A DNA stretch of 64,000 bases from Sinorhizobium sp. 6-70. Lineage in GTDB: Bacteria > Pseudomonadota > Alphaproteobacteria > Rhizobiales > Rhizobiaceae. This document shows positions 54,171 through 63,796 of this stretch, one piece after another. The stretch lies in contig NZ_JASKLS010000014.1 in the NCBI RefSeq assembly GCF_030124375.1, positions 62,001 through 126,000 of the forward strand. Reading direction: 5' to 3'. The notes under the pieces are model-generated. The model ran no database searches, was not told the origin of the DNA, and saw only the letters and a program-made list of their open reading frames with translations. A program made the position numbers and the translations under genes. How positions within the stretch are numbered: position 1 is the first letter of the stretch; the number at the start of each line of letters is the position of its first letter.

Positions 54171-54327
54171 CTTCGTCCTTTCGTCCGCCGTGGCCCGGTG
54201 CGCGCCGATGCGCGCTTCTCCGATCATTGACGCTCGTGCGCCAAGAAATAGGCGCCGCAAGTTGCGAGCGCAATGGCCGACGCCACAGGGCCATCTCACA
54301 AGATGTCAATAAACTGTCAGAAACCAG

Positions 54328-54356
54328 TTGATCCCGCGCGGATCATCGGTATATAT
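54328..54356 (+). promoter_or_regulatory. Candidate promoter of the tRNA-Ser gene
   Basis: TTGATC, 17 bases, ATATAT. It fits the sinorhizobial sigma-70 pattern and lies about 87 bases before the tRNA. Confidence 0.5.
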
Positions 54357-54442
54357 CGCGCCCGTCCGCCGGTTCGTCCGGCGCACGGCGAAGAGTTCGC
54401 TCTTCCCATCCAGCCGGACTAACCAGCGGCTGTTTCAAGGAT

Positions 54443-54532
54443 GGACAGGTGGCCGAGTGGTTGAAGGCGCACGCCTGGAACGCGTGTATACGTGAAAGCG
54501 TATCGAGGGTTCGAATCCCTCTCTGTCCGCCA
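54443..54532 (+). tRNA. tRNA-Ser (anticodon GGA)
   Basis: A 90-base class II tRNA starting GGACAGGTGGCCGAGTGG and ending CTGTCCGCCA, with CCA encoded. The anticodon stem CACGC/GCGTG encloses the loop CTGGAAC, giving GGA for UCC/UCU codons. The variable arm is long (around TATACGTGAAAGCGTA) as expected for tRNA-Ser, and the T arm is GAGGGTTCGAATCCCTC. Confidence 0.96.
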
Positions 54533-54701
54533 TTTCCATAACCGATTGTTTTCGCGACGATTTCTCGGCATTCTCCATGGTGAGATAAGCCGTCCGGGCG
54601 TCTACGCTGCGCAGGAGCCGTCCCGCCTCGGGCAGCGCTCTTGTCCGCAGGCGGTGTTGTTTGGGTCGATGGCAGCGCCGATTCGTCGGAGCCGAAGCCC
54701 G

Positions 54702-55256
54702 TTACACTGACTGCGTCGAAGGTGACCACGCGTGGATCAGCCATGCGAGCCCGTGGAAAATAAGGTCGATCCCCAACAGAAGCCCGAGCACCCAAATGCT
54801 GGTCGCCGGCCAGCCCGAGATGATGGCCAGCCCAGCCAGGATGCCGAATAACCCTGAGACGAGCATCAGCCAGCCGCCACCGCTCCAATGCCTGAAAGCG
54901 ACAATGACCCGCACGACGCCCGAAGCCAGGAACACCAGCCCGAGGACGAAGGTGAGGATCAGGGCACCCGAAATGGGTTGGCTCACCACCATCCAGCCGA
55001 AGACGACATAGAGAACCCCGAGCAGGATCTGCCACAGGAAACCGCCCCAGCCCTTCGTCCAGAAGGCGTGAATAATCTCGAATGCGCCGACGGCAATCGC
55101 CGTAAAGCCGATGAGCAGCGTACTGACGAGCGTGGCCAACGCCACGTCACCCAGCACGAATATGCCGCCCACGAGCAGGACGATCCCGAGCAGGACACGA
55201 AGCCAGGTGGGCGGCGCGTAGAGGGTCGTGGGCGTTCCAGAATCGTAGGTGGTCAT
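54702..55256 (-). CDS. HdeD/DUF308-family membrane protein
   Basis: A 184-residue protein with six hydrophobic segments in three similar pairs, for example LLGIVLLVGGIFVLGDVALAT and ILLGVLYVVFGWMVV. The family is named after the E. coli acid-resistance membrane protein HdeD. AGAGGAGA lies just before the ATG at 55256. It follows the RND transporter gene by 44 bases and is probably the last gene of that operon. Confidence 0.85.
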   Translation of the reverse strand: MTTYDSGTPTTLYAPPTWLRVLLGIVLLVGGIFVLGDVALATLVSTLLIGFTAIAVGAFEIIHAFWTKGWGGFLWQILLGVLYVVFGWMVVSQPISGALILTFVLGLVFLASGVVRVIVAFRHWSGGGWLMLVSGLFGILAGLAIISGWPATSIWVLGLLLGIDLIFHGLAWLIHAWSPSTQSV

Positions 55257-55300
55257 GTCTTTCTCCTCTGTTGGGTTCAAATTTTCCTCCGGGATCGCGG

Positions 55301-58300
55301 CTATGTCGCCGGCGGCTCCGTCGCAGGCTTCGTTCGCGGGGAAACCCACGCTGCAGCACGCTCGATCACGGCAAACAAGGTCGGGATGATGAAGAGGCCG
55401 ATCGTCGTTGCCCCCACCATACCGCCGAGGATGGTGACGCCCACCGCCCGACCGGCGCCGGCGCCCGCGCCCGTCGAAATCGCGAGGGGCACGATGCCGA
55501 AGATGAAGGAAACCGCGGTCATCATCACCGCGCGGAAGCGCTGCTCGGCGCCGAGCTGTGCGGCCTCGGCGACAGATTGCCCTTCCTCGAGGCGTTCCTT
55601 GGCGAATTCAACGATCAGGATGGCGTTCTTCGACGCGAGCCCGATCAGGAGCACGATGGCGATCTGCGCGTAGAGGCTGTTCTGCAGCCCGAAAAGCATG
55701 AGTGCTCCGGTCGCGCCGAACAGGGCGGCGCCGAGCGACAGGATGACGGCGATCGGCAGCGTCCAGCTTTCGTATTGCGCGACCAGGAGCAGGTAAGCGA
55801 ACAGAAAGGCCAACCCGAAGATGATCGGCTCCTGTCCGCTGCTGCGCCGTTCCTGAAACGACAGGCCGGACCACTCGAAGCCGTAGCCCGCCGGCAGCTC
55901 CTGTGCTGCCACCCGTTCGATCGCGTCCATGGCCGCGCCCGAACTGCCGCCGGGCGCGGCCTGTCCATTGATCTGGGCTGCGACCGACAGATTGTAACGG
56001 GAGAGGACGAAGGGCGCGAGAACGGTCGTTGTCGACACCACTGTTCTCAGCGGCACCATCGCGCCGGTGCGGTTGCGTACATGGAGATTGAGGATGTCCT
56101 GCGCATCCGCGCGATGCTCGGCGTCAGCCTGGAGATTGACCTGGAAGACCCGCCCCTCAAGTGTGAAATCGTTCACGTAGCGCGAGCCGAAGCTCGCGCC
56201 GATCGTCGAATAGATGTCGGCTACGCTCACCCCCAGGGCCTCGGCGCGGGTGCGGTCAACGTCGACGTATATCTGCGGCACGTCGGCGCTGAAGGTGGTC
56301 GCCGCACCGCCGACTTCCGGCTGCTGATTTATCTCCGAGACGAATGCGCGCACCACCTGGGCGATCTCTTCCGGCCGCTGCCCCTGCAGCGCTTGCAGGC
56401 GCAGGTCGAGGCCGCCGACGGCGCCGATTCCGGCGATCGCCGGTGGCGCAAAGACCGCGATATTGGCTCCCGGCATGGTCGCGAACTGAGCCCGCAACTT
56501 TTGAAGGATGGCGGAGAGCTGCAGTTCCGGCGCCGTGCGCTGGTCCCAGGGGTCGAGGGCCGCGATCACCATCGCTCCATTGGGGGAGGCGGCGCCTTGC
56601 AGGATACTGACGCCGGCGACAGAGATCACGTTTTCGACCCCGGCGGCCCCGGACAGCACATGCTCGACGCTGTTGACGACCGCCCGCGTACGGTCGAGCG
56701 AGGCGGCATCCGGAAGCTGGATATCCAGGAACAGGGCGCCCTGATCCTCGTCCGGGAGAAAGGTGGAGGGCAGGTGGGTAAATATGAGGAATGCGCCGAG
56801 GAAGCAGGCGGCAAGGGCGGCGAGGGGGATGATCCAAACGCGCACCAGAAAAGCGACTGCACGGCCGTAGCCGTCGCGTGTCGCATTCAGGACGCGTGTG
56901 AACCAGCCGAGCGGACCGCGCCGATAACCGCCCTGTCCGCGTCGCAGCAGGATTGTGCTGAGTGCCGGACTGAGCGTCAGCGCCACTATGGACGAGACGA
57001 CCAGCGCGGCCGACAACGTAACCGCAAACTGACGATAGAGCTGGCCGTTGATGCCCGAGAGGAACCCGGTCGGTGTGACGACGGCGAGCAGCACCAGCGT
57101 CGTCGAGATGATCGGCCCCGTGATCTGCCGCATCGCCTTGCGGGTCGCACTGGCCGTATCGATGCCGGGATCGTCTTCCATGACATGTTTGACGTTCTCC
57201 ACGACGAGGATCGCGTCGTCGACGACCAGCCCGATCGCCAATACCAGGGCGAGCAGCGAGATCGTATTTATCGAGTATCCGAAGGCGAGCAGAGCGGCCA
57301 TGGCGCCGAGCATCGAAACAGGGATGGCCACGGCCGAAACCAGGGTGGCGCGCCAGTCCTGGAGGAACAGGAATGTGATGAAGAGCACGATCAGGAAAGC
57401 CTCGATGAGGATCTCGACGATCAGCGACAGGCTTGCCCGGACGAACCGCGTCGCGTCATAGACGACGTCGTATTCGAGCCCGGCCGGGAACCTCGGTGAA
57501 AGGCGTTCGAGCTCGGCGAGTACGGCACCGGCCGTCTGGATCGCGTTGGCGCCAGGTGCCTGGCTGATCTGCAGCATCGCCGCTTCGTGCCCGCCGAAAT
57601 ATGCCCTCGATGAATAGCTCCGCGCACCGAGTTCGATGCGCGCGATGTCGCCGAGCCGCACGACGGCGCCCGCCGCACCCGTACGCACGACGATGTCGCC
57701 GAACGCCTCAGGGCTTATGAGCCGCCCCTGGGCGACCAGAGTGTATTGCAACTCTGTGCCCTCTTGCGCCGGGGGAGCGCCCGCCTGCCCGAGGGAAGCC
57801 TGGATATTCTGGCTCTGGATCGCAGTTGCCACGTCGCCGGCGGTAATGCCGAGCGCATCCATGCGTGTCGGATTGAGCCACACGCGCATCGAGTATTCGG
57901 ACGCGCCGACGACGGCGGCTTCGCCGACGCCCGAGACGCGCGAGAGCGCGTCGATGAGCGTCGTCGCGGCGAAATTGGTGATCTCGAGCGCGCCGAGCCT
58001 GCCGTCCGGCGAATAGAAGGCGATGCCGAGCACGAAATCGGGCGAGCGTGACCGCACAGATACACCTTGCTGGGTTACAGCCGACGGGAGCTGGGAAATC
58101 GCGAGTTGCGCCCGGTTCTGCACGTTCACCTGCGCAATGTCCGGATCCGTGCCCACTTCGAAGGTCACGGAAAGCGAATATTGTCCGGCGTTCGAGCTTG
58201 TCGACGACAGGTACATCATGTCGGCTACGCCGTTTATGGCCGTTTCCAACGGGCCGCCGACGACATCGGCAATCACATCGGCGCTGGCGCCGGGATAGGT

Positions 58301-58444
58301 TGCCGAGACGGTCACGGTCGGCGGCGTGATCTGGGGATACTGCTGTACCGGCAGCGCGAAGATGCTGATCGCGCCGGCGAGTGAAATGATGATCGAGATG
58401 ACGATCGCCAGCCGGCTTCGGGTGATGAAAAGATCGGAGATCAT
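55301..58444 (-). CDS. RND efflux transporter, HAE-1 family
   Basis: A 1047-residue AcrB/MexF-like proton-driven exporter with twelve membrane helices. The proton-relay Asp pair is in IGLVVDDAILVVENVKH and the Lys in GLASKNAILIVEFAKE. The N-terminus MISDLFITRSRLAIVISIIISL is usual for the group. It overlaps its adaptor gene by four bases (ATGA). It is clearly distinct from the SmeB-like pump in this window. No outer-membrane channel gene is adjacent, and the regulator is not obvious. Confidence 0.94.
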   Translation of the reverse strand: MISDLFITRSRLAIVISIIISLAGAISIFALPVQQYPQITPPTVTVSATYPGASADVIADVVGGPLETAINGVADMMYLSSTSSNAGQYSLSVTFEVGTDPDIAQVNVQNRAQLAISQLPSAVTQQGVSVRSRSPDFVLGIAFYSPDGRLGALEITNFAATTLIDALSRVSGVGEAAVVGASEYSMRVWLNPTRMDALGITAGDVATAIQSQNIQASLGQAGAPPAQEGTELQYTLVAQGRLISPEAFGDIVVRTGAAGAVVRLGDIARIELGARSYSSRAYFGGHEAAMLQISQAPGANAIQTAGAVLAELERLSPRFPAGLEYDVVYDATRFVRASLSLIVEILIEAFLIVLFITFLFLQDWRATLVSAVAIPVSMLGAMAALLAFGYSINTISLLALVLAIGLVVDDAILVVENVKHVMEDDPGIDTASATRKAMRQITGPIISTTLVLLAVVTPTGFLSGINGQLYRQFAVTLSAALVVSSIVALTLSPALSTILLRRGQGGYRRGPLGWFTRVLNATRDGYGRAVAFLVRVWIIPLAALAACFLGAFLIFTHLPSTFLPDEDQGALFLDIQLPDAASLDRTRAVVNSVEHVLSGAAGVENVISVAGVSILQGAASPNGAMVIAALDPWDQRTAPELQLSAILQKLRAQFATMPGANIAVFAPPAIAGIGAVGGLDLRLQALQGQRPEEIAQVVRAFVSEINQQPEVGGAATTFSADVPQIYVDVDRTRAEALGVSVADIYSTIGASFGSRYVNDFTLEGRVFQVNLQADAEHRADAQDILNLHVRNRTGAMVPLRTVVSTTTVLAPFVLSRYNLSVAAQINGQAAPGGSSGAAMDAIERVAAQELPAGYGFEWSGLSFQERRSSGQEPIIFGLAFLFAYLLLVAQYESWTLPIAVILSLGAALFGATGALMLFGLQNSLYAQIAIVLLIGLASKNAILIVEFAKERLEEGQSVAEAAQLGAEQRFRAVMMTAVSFIFGIVPLAISTGAGAGAGRAVGVTILGGMVGATTIGLFIIPTLFAVIERAAAWVSPRTKPATEPPAT

Positions 58445-59598
58445 GGGCCGCCGTCCAAGGGCTGGCCCTCGCTCGGCTGGACCGTCATGCCGTCGGCGAG
58501 GCGCTGGATTCCCTGGACGACAACCTGCTCGCCGCCGTTGAGACCTGTGGTAACCGCCCAGCCGTTGCTTATACGCGCACCCGTATCGATACGCCGTTGC
58601 GAGACGGTGTTGTTCTGGCCGAGCAGATAGACGAAGCGCCCCTCGCGATCCTGCAGCACCGCCATCTGCGGCACCACCGGCAGTTTGGGTACTTCCTTTT
58701 CCTCAATGGAAAGGGTGACGAACTGTCCCGGGATCAGCACGTGATGAGGATTGGGAAAGACCGCGCGAGCGGTGACCGTTCCGGTCTGCGGGTCGACCTC
58801 GTTTTCGACGAACTCGATTCGGCCAGGTTCGTCGTATTCCGTCCCGTTGGCGAGGCGCAGCGAAAGTCTGAATGCACCGGGGTCCAGCTGGCTCCCGCCT
58901 GCCTCCTGCTGCCGGGCGGTCACAAGCAGGCCCTCGGTCATGGCGAAGGCCACGCGAATCGGATCGAGGCTTACGACTCGCGCCAGCGAGCCGGAATCGG
59001 GTCCGACCAGGTTGCCAACCGTGAACATCGCCCGGCCGATCCTGCCCGAGATCGGTGCCGTGATACGGGTATAGGACAGGTTGAGCTCAGCAGTGTTCAG
59101 CGCCGCTTCGGCCGCCAGCGCGTCCGCGGCGGCGACATCGAAGGCGGCCTGGGCATCATCCAGAACGGCTCGCGACACGGTGTTGCGAGCGAACAGGTCC
59201 CGATTGCGCGCAAGGGTCCTTTCGGCCGATTTCCGCGTCGCCTCGGCGCGCGCTACCTGCGCCCGCGCCGAGGCGACCGAGGCCTCGAGCTGATCCGGCT
59301 CGATCTCAAACAGCGTGTCCCCGGTCTTGACCGCCTGGCCATCCCTGAATGCCACGGCGCGCAAGAAGCCGGTGACGCGCGCCCGGACGTCCACTGCATC
59401 GATCGCCTCGACACGGGCGGTAAACCGCGCGGGGTTGCTTACCTGCTGAACCTCCACCTTCTCGACGACGACGGCCGGTGGCGGCATTGCCTGGCGCGCT
59501 GCCTCCTGCTGGGCAAATGAAGTCGAATTGACGCACAAGGCCGTGCTCCCTGCCAGGCAGGCAAAGATCAGGCGAATCCTAGAAGCAGGTCCGATCAT
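58441..59598 (-). CDS. RND efflux periplasmic adaptor subunit
   Basis: A 385-residue membrane-fusion protein with an N-terminal Sec signal (LIFACLAGSTALCVNSTSFA). The lipoyl/barrel-sandwich halves are RVEAIDAVDVRARVTGFLR and YTRITAPISGRIGRAMFTVG, with a helical hairpin between them (about residues 105-170). It has no clear lipobox, unlike the SmeA-like protein. The stop overlaps the RND start. It begins 25 bases after the second HdeD-like gene. Confidence 0.92.
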   Translation of the reverse strand: MIGPASRIRLIFACLAGSTALCVNSTSFAQQEAARQAMPPPAVVVEKVEVQQVSNPARFTARVEAIDAVDVRARVTGFLRAVAFRDGQAVKTGDTLFEIEPDQLEASVASARAQVARAEATRKSAERTLARNRDLFARNTVSRAVLDDAQAAFDVAAADALAAEAALNTAELNLSYTRITAPISGRIGRAMFTVGNLVGPDSGSLARVVSLDPIRVAFAMTEGLLVTARQQEAGGSQLDPGAFRLSLRLANGTEYDEPGRIEFVENEVDPQTGTVTARAVFPNPHHVLIPGQFVTLSIEEKEVPKLPVVPQMAVLQDREGRFVYLLGQNNTVSQRRIDTGARISNGWAVTTGLNGGEQVVVQGIQRLADGMTVQPSEGQPLDGGP

Positions 59599-59623
59599 CG
59601 CGCTGTTTCCGATCCGTGCGTCC

Positions 59624-60226
59624 TCATGGCCGCGCTCTGCTTATCGTGAGGGCAATGGCGACGTACGCACCGCCGGCGACCAGCAGGGAAAGGCCGGCAA
59701 TGGTGCCTGATGAAAATGTGCTGGTGTGGGGCAGCTTCAAAGCGAGCGCCGCACTGGCCGCCAGCGCAACCAAGCCCGAAATCGCGAACCAGTGCCAGCC
59801 ATCCTGCTTGCGCACGACTGCCGCGAGCGCAATTTGCAGAATGCCCTGTACGAGGAGCACGAGGGCGATGAGGAGAGTGATCGCGAGGGCACCCTTCAGC
59901 GGGTTGAAATATATCAGGATGCCGCCGACCACCTCGACCGCGCCGGTCAGTTCCTGCCAGATGAAGCCGTTCCACTCCTTGACCTGCAAGGACTGGACCA
60001 TCTTTACAACGCCCGCGAGCACAAGGACCGCGCCCAGGACGACGCTCGCCGCGAATTTGGAAATGGCAGGAAGCGTGACAGCCAATGCTCCGGCAAGCGC
60101 CATAACGATACCCAGTGCGAGGAACCATCCCCATCTGGAATGCAGGGACTTTGCCCGGCGCTCGTAATCGACTCCCTCTCCGGAGGAACCGCTCATCGGC
60201 GGTTGTCCCATTGGAGTTCCTGCCAT
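59624..60226 (-). CDS. HdeD/DUF308-family membrane protein with cytosolic N-terminus
   Basis: A 200-residue protein with a soluble N-terminus of about 33 residues (MAGTPMGQPPMSGSSGEGVD...) and six hydrophobic segments such as LALGIVMALAGALAVTLPA and TGAVEVVGGILIYFNPL. It is similar in layout to the HdeD-like protein at the other end of the operon. It is the first gene of the HdeD-adaptor-RND-HdeD operon. The ATG at 60226 has AAAGG upstream. Confidence 0.83.
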   Translation of the reverse strand: MAGTPMGQPPMSGSSGEGVDYERRAKSLHSRWGWFLALGIVMALAGALAVTLPAISKFAASVVLGAVLVLAGVVKMVQSLQVKEWNGFIWQELTGAVEVVGGILIYFNPLKGALAITLLIALVLLVQGILQIALAAVVRKQDGWHWFAISGLVALAASAALALKLPHTSTFSSGTIAGLSLLVAGGAYVAIALTISRARP

Positions 60227-60247
60227 GGCCGCGCCTTTCACGGGTCG

Positions 60248-60358
60248 TCGCGGTGCACTCGGAAAATTGTGCGCGGTTTTCCGCCCGCATCCACGTCTCG
60301 ATTAGAATCAATCGCGTTTATGATTGGGTCGATTCGGCACAAAATCACCGTGATCTAA
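60248..60358. repeat. Intergenic mosaic repeat (ABC type), inverted copy
   Basis: It contains GGAAAATTGTGCGCGG, TTTTCCGCCCGCATCCACG, GATTAGAATCAATCGCGT and GGTCGATTCGGCACAAAATC, the reverse of 31434-31545. It lies between arcA and the HdeD operon and includes the arcA stop at its edge. Confidence 0.78.
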
Positions 60359-61614
60359 TAGTCGACCGCATCACGGACGATCGGACATGTCATGCAGTGG
60401 CCGCCACCGCGTCCACGACCGAGCTCGGCCCCGGTAATGGTGATGACTTCAATCCCCGCTTTGCGCAGCAGCGTATTGGTGTAGGTGTTGCGGTCGTAAG
60501 CCAGCACCACGCCGGGCGACAGGCAGACGAGATTGGCGCCGCTGTCCCATTGCGTGCGCTCGCGCACATACGCATTGCCGCCCGTCTCGACCACGCGCAT
60601 CTCCTTGAGGCCGAGGGCGTCGCGCACTGTTTCCACGAACGAACCCCCGTCCTTGTGCAGCTCGATGGCGCCCGGCTTGTCGCCCGGTCTGTAGGAGAAG
60701 GCCTCGATACCATTCACGATGTCGGGATAGATCAGCACGCAGTCGCGGTCGGCGAAGGTGAAAACCGTGTCGAGGTGCATGGCCGCACGCAGCTTGGGCA
60801 TTGCGGCGACGATCACGCGCTGCGCTGCGCCCTTTTCGAACAGGGTTGCAGCGAGTTGGCTGATTGCCTGTCGCGACGTACGCTCGCTCATGCCGATCAA
60901 CACGTTGCCTTTGCCGATCGGCATGACGTCGCCGCCCTCAAGGGTGGCGAGGCCCCAGTCCTTGGCCGGGTCGCCCCACCAGACATTGACCTTGCCGGCG
61001 AAATCGGGGTGGAACTTGTAGATAGCCGTGGCGAGGATGGTCTCCTCGTGGCGCGCCGGCCAATAGAGCGGGTTGAGCGTCACCCCACCGTAAATCCAGC
61101 AGGTGGTGTCGCGGGTGTAGAGCGTGTTGGGCAATGGCGGCAGGAGATATTCTGCGACGCCAGCAGCGTCCCGGATCAGTTCCAGCATCTCGCCGCCAAG
61201 CGTCTCGGGAAATTCATAGGTCGACAACCCGCCTATCAGGGTCTCCGCGAGCTCACGGTCGGCCAGCCCTTCGAGGTAGCTGCGGATTTCGTCCACGAGC
61301 TCAAGTCCAACCTGGTTCGGCACGACCTGGTTGTCGAGAATCCACTTCCTGGCTTCGGGAATTGCCACGGTCTGGGTCAGCAGGTTGTGCATCTCGACAA
61401 CGTCGATGCCACGGTCGCGCATCTTGGTCATGAAGTCGAAATGGTCGCGCCTGGCGTTGTCCACCCATAGGACGTCGTCAAACAGGAGGGCGTCGCAATT
61501 GCTCGGCGTGAGCCGTTGATGCGCGCGCCCCGGCGCGCAGACCATGACCTTGCGCAGCTGGCCGACCTCGGAATGTACGCCGAAACTGTGCTGGGTCGAG
61601 CGTTCGGAAGACAT
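60355..61614 (-). CDS. arcA: Arginine deiminase
   Basis: A 419-residue enzyme that converts arginine to citrulline and ammonia. The fold marks are HSEVGQLRKVMVCAPG at the N-terminus, LYTRDTTCWIYGG, EGGDVMPIGKGNVLIGMSERTS, MHLDTVFTF and the catalytic Cys407 in RGGGHCMTCPI. All active-site positions are present. AAGGAG lies before the ATG, 15 bases after arcD. The ammonia raises internal pH; without arcB and arcC beside it, no ATP is gained from citrulline here. Confidence 0.94.
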   Translation of the reverse strand: MSSERSTQHSFGVHSEVGQLRKVMVCAPGRAHQRLTPSNCDALLFDDVLWVDNARRDHFDFMTKMRDRGIDVVEMHNLLTQTVAIPEARKWILDNQVVPNQVGLELVDEIRSYLEGLADRELAETLIGGLSTYEFPETLGGEMLELIRDAAGVAEYLLPPLPNTLYTRDTTCWIYGGVTLNPLYWPARHEETILATAIYKFHPDFAGKVNVWWGDPAKDWGLATLEGGDVMPIGKGNVLIGMSERTSRQAISQLAATLFEKGAAQRVIVAAMPKLRAAMHLDTVFTFADRDCVLIYPDIVNGIEAFSYRPGDKPGAIELHKDGGSFVETVRDALGLKEMRVVETGGNAYVRERTQWDSGANLVCLSPGVVLAYDRNTYTNTLLRKAGIEVITITGAELGRGRGGGHCMTCPIVRDAVDY

Positions 61615-61629
61615 GGCACATCTCCTTTT

Positions 61630-63063
61630 TCAGATCGTCAGGTAGCCGGTGGACAAGCCGATGATCGCGGCGATGCAGCCGATGACGGCAGCCGCGAAAA
61701 TCAGCCAGTCGACCGATGTGTTGAAGACCTGCTTGCCCTGCTCGCGCCTGGCCCAGAAATAGAGGATCGTGCCAGGGGCATACAGAAGTGCCGACAGCAG
61801 GACGAACTTCATGCCGCCCGCGACAATCATGAAAAACGTATAGACGGCGGCGATGCTGGCGATGATCAGGTCGCGGCGGCGTTCCTGCGGCCTGACGTCG
61901 TAGGTCTCGGCGCGTCGCGCCAGCAGGAACCCGAAAGCCGCCACGAACAGGTAGGGGATCAGCGACATTGCGCTTGTCAGATTCAGCATCAGCGTGAACG
62001 CGTCCCGCGACCAGTACGTGCTGACGACGAACAGCTGGACGACGATGTTGGTGAGCCATAGCGCGGCGGCAGGGACCTTGTTCTTGTTCTCGGTGGCGAA
62101 AAGCCGGGGCATGTCGTCCGTGCGCGCCGCCACATAGAGCACTTCCGCGCACACCAGCGACCAGACGAGATAGGCGCCAAGCACGGAGACGATCACGCCG
62201 ATGCTGATGAATACCGCACCCCAGGGGCCGACGGCGGCTGCAAGCACGCCGGCCATCGAAGGCTGGCTCATGGCGGCGATTTCGGGGCGTGTCAGCACGG
62301 CATAGGGCAGCAGCGTGACCAGCACCATCAGCGTGCTGACGCCGATGAAGCCCATGATCGTCGCCGTACCGATATCGGAGCGCGTCCGCGCATAGCGCGA
62401 ATAGTTGCTGGCGCCTTCGATGCCGATGAAGACGAAGACTGTCGCCAGCATCGTCGCCTGGATCTGTTGGAGGAGGTTTGCCTCCGGCATCCCCTCGCCG
62501 CCCCAGAAGTTGAGCCGGAACAGGTCGAGCTTGAAGAAGACGAAGAGGATGATGATGAAGGCGATGATCGGAACGATCTTCGCGACGGTCACGACGGCGT
62601 TGATAAAGGTCGCCTGCTGAATGCCTCTGAGGATCATGAAGTGGAAGAGCCATATTCCGATCGAGGCGACGAGGATGGCAATGACGGTGTTGCCGTCGCC
62701 GAAGGCAGGAATAAAATTGCCGAGCGTGGACTTGATCAGCACCCAGTAAGACACGTTTCCGATGCAGCTGCCGATCCAGTAGCCGAAGGCGGAGAGAAAG
62801 CCCGGATAGTCGCCGAAGCCTTCCTTGGCATAGGCGAAAACGCCGGCATCGAGCTCGGGCTTGCGTTCGGCCAGCGACTGGAAGACGCGCGCCAGCATGT
62901 ACATGCCGCCGCCGGCAATGCACCAGGCGATGATTGCACCAAACGGCCCCGTCGCGACGCCGAATGTTCGCGGGAGCGAGAAGATGCCCGCGCCGACCAT
63001 GGAACCGACAACCATCGCGGTTAGAGCGAACAGGGACAGCTTCTGCTCAGCTTTGGTCGCCAT
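61630..63063 (-). CDS. arcD: APC-family amino acid antiporter, arginine/ornithine type (ArcD-like)
   Basis: A 477-residue transporter with about twelve to thirteen membrane helices. The APA-family start is KLSLFALTAMVVGSMVGAGIFSLPRTF, and TVFVFIGIEGASNYSRYA in helix 6 is typical of arginine-ornithine antiporters. Linked to arcA it should exchange external arginine for a product, ornithine or citrulline. The single candidate promoter upstream would serve both genes. Confidence 0.9.
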   Translation of the reverse strand: MATKAEQKLSLFALTAMVVGSMVGAGIFSLPRTFGVATGPFGAIIAWCIAGGGMYMLARVFQSLAERKPELDAGVFAYAKEGFGDYPGFLSAFGYWIGSCIGNVSYWVLIKSTLGNFIPAFGDGNTVIAILVASIGIWLFHFMILRGIQQATFINAVVTVAKIVPIIAFIIILFVFFKLDLFRLNFWGGEGMPEANLLQQIQATMLATVFVFIGIEGASNYSRYARTRSDIGTATIMGFIGVSTLMVLVTLLPYAVLTRPEIAAMSQPSMAGVLAAAVGPWGAVFISIGVIVSVLGAYLVWSLVCAEVLYVAARTDDMPRLFATENKNKVPAAALWLTNIVVQLFVVSTYWSRDAFTLMLNLTSAMSLIPYLFVAAFGFLLARRAETYDVRPQERRRDLIIASIAAVYTFFMIVAGGMKFVLLSALLYAPGTILYFWARREQGKQVFNTSVDWLIFAAAVIGCIAAIIGLSTGYLTI

Positions 63064-63210
63064 CGCACCACTCCCGGGCTCGCCGACAGGCCGCCCGCGC
63101 CGGTGCGGACGCCGAACAATTCTGGAAATCGCTCTTGGTGCCAGGTGAACTCGTGGATCTTGCCAGTCGAAACTGCGATCTGAAGCGGCTATCCGCTTCT
63201 GGCACCACTT

Positions 63211-63239
63211 CTATAAATGCTTGGGTTCCCTGAACGCAA
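63211..63239 (-). promoter_or_regulatory. Candidate sigma-70 promoter of arcD-arcA
   Basis: On the minus strand: TTGCGT, 17 bases, TTATAG. The leader would be about 140 bases. No FNR/Anr box (TTGAT-N4-ATCAA) is visible around it. Confidence 0.45.
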
Positions 63240-63496
63240 TGTTAGCGTGTAATCCTCAGAATTCCTAGAGGGAATCGATCATCGGCTAAGAACGCCGACA
63301 CAAGCGCGTGGGTGAGCTACAGCGCGCCGGGCCGAGTGTCTCTTGAGTTGAAAGATCGCGCGAGGCTCGGATCGGCACATCGCGCCGTGCCTGGCAGCAT
63401 TGGACCCTGCCGGTCCAACACCGGCGCATTGTTATATGATGCGAATTCAAACATCATGCTGGGAGGCTGAATCGCAAACCAGCGCATGCCTGTGCC
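63240..63496. other. Intergenic region between arcD and the DUF2905 gene
   Basis: About 260 bases without a gene. ATTCCTAGAGGGAAT (63260-63274) is a short palindrome in the middle and might be a regulator site for either divergent gene. Confidence 0.35.
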
Positions 63497-63697
63497 ATGT
63501 CCCGAGTTTTGATCATTGTCGGACTTGTTGTCGTCGCGGTCGGCATTCTCTGGCCGTGGCTCACGCGCCTTGGCCTGGGCAAGCTGCCGGGCGATATTCT
63601 GATCGAGCGCGAGAATTTCACCATCTATATACCGATTACCACCGGGCTGCTTCTCAGCGTTGCGCTTTCGGCCATTCTCTGGCTCCTCAATCGGTAA
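63497..63697 (+). CDS. DUF2905 family small membrane protein
   Basis: A 66-residue protein with two membrane helices (VLIIVGLVVVAVGILWPWL and PITTGLLLSVALSAILWLL). Between them lies LGKLPGDILIERENFTIYIP, the conserved segment of DUF2905. The function is unknown. It stands alone on the plus strand; the ribosome-binding site is weak. Confidence 0.8.
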   Translation: MSRVLIIVGLVVVAVGILWPWLTRLGLGKLPGDILIERENFTIYIPITTGLLLSVALSAILWLLNR

Positions 63698-63796
63698 GCG
63701 GGAACGTTGCCGGACCTGCTCCGAAAGAGTGCGGCAGCGCGCGTCCGACGACAAGGATTGGGAAGAGCTTGTGCCGGCCGGGACTCCTTGCCGCAC

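Noticed and set aside
55271..57499. A 742-codon plus-strand frame opposite the second RND gene
   Set aside because: Antisense shadow; composition dominated by Arg, Asp, Glu and Gly as expected from reversing a GC-rich transporter gene. The similar frame at 32604-34613 opposite smeB was rejected for the same reason.
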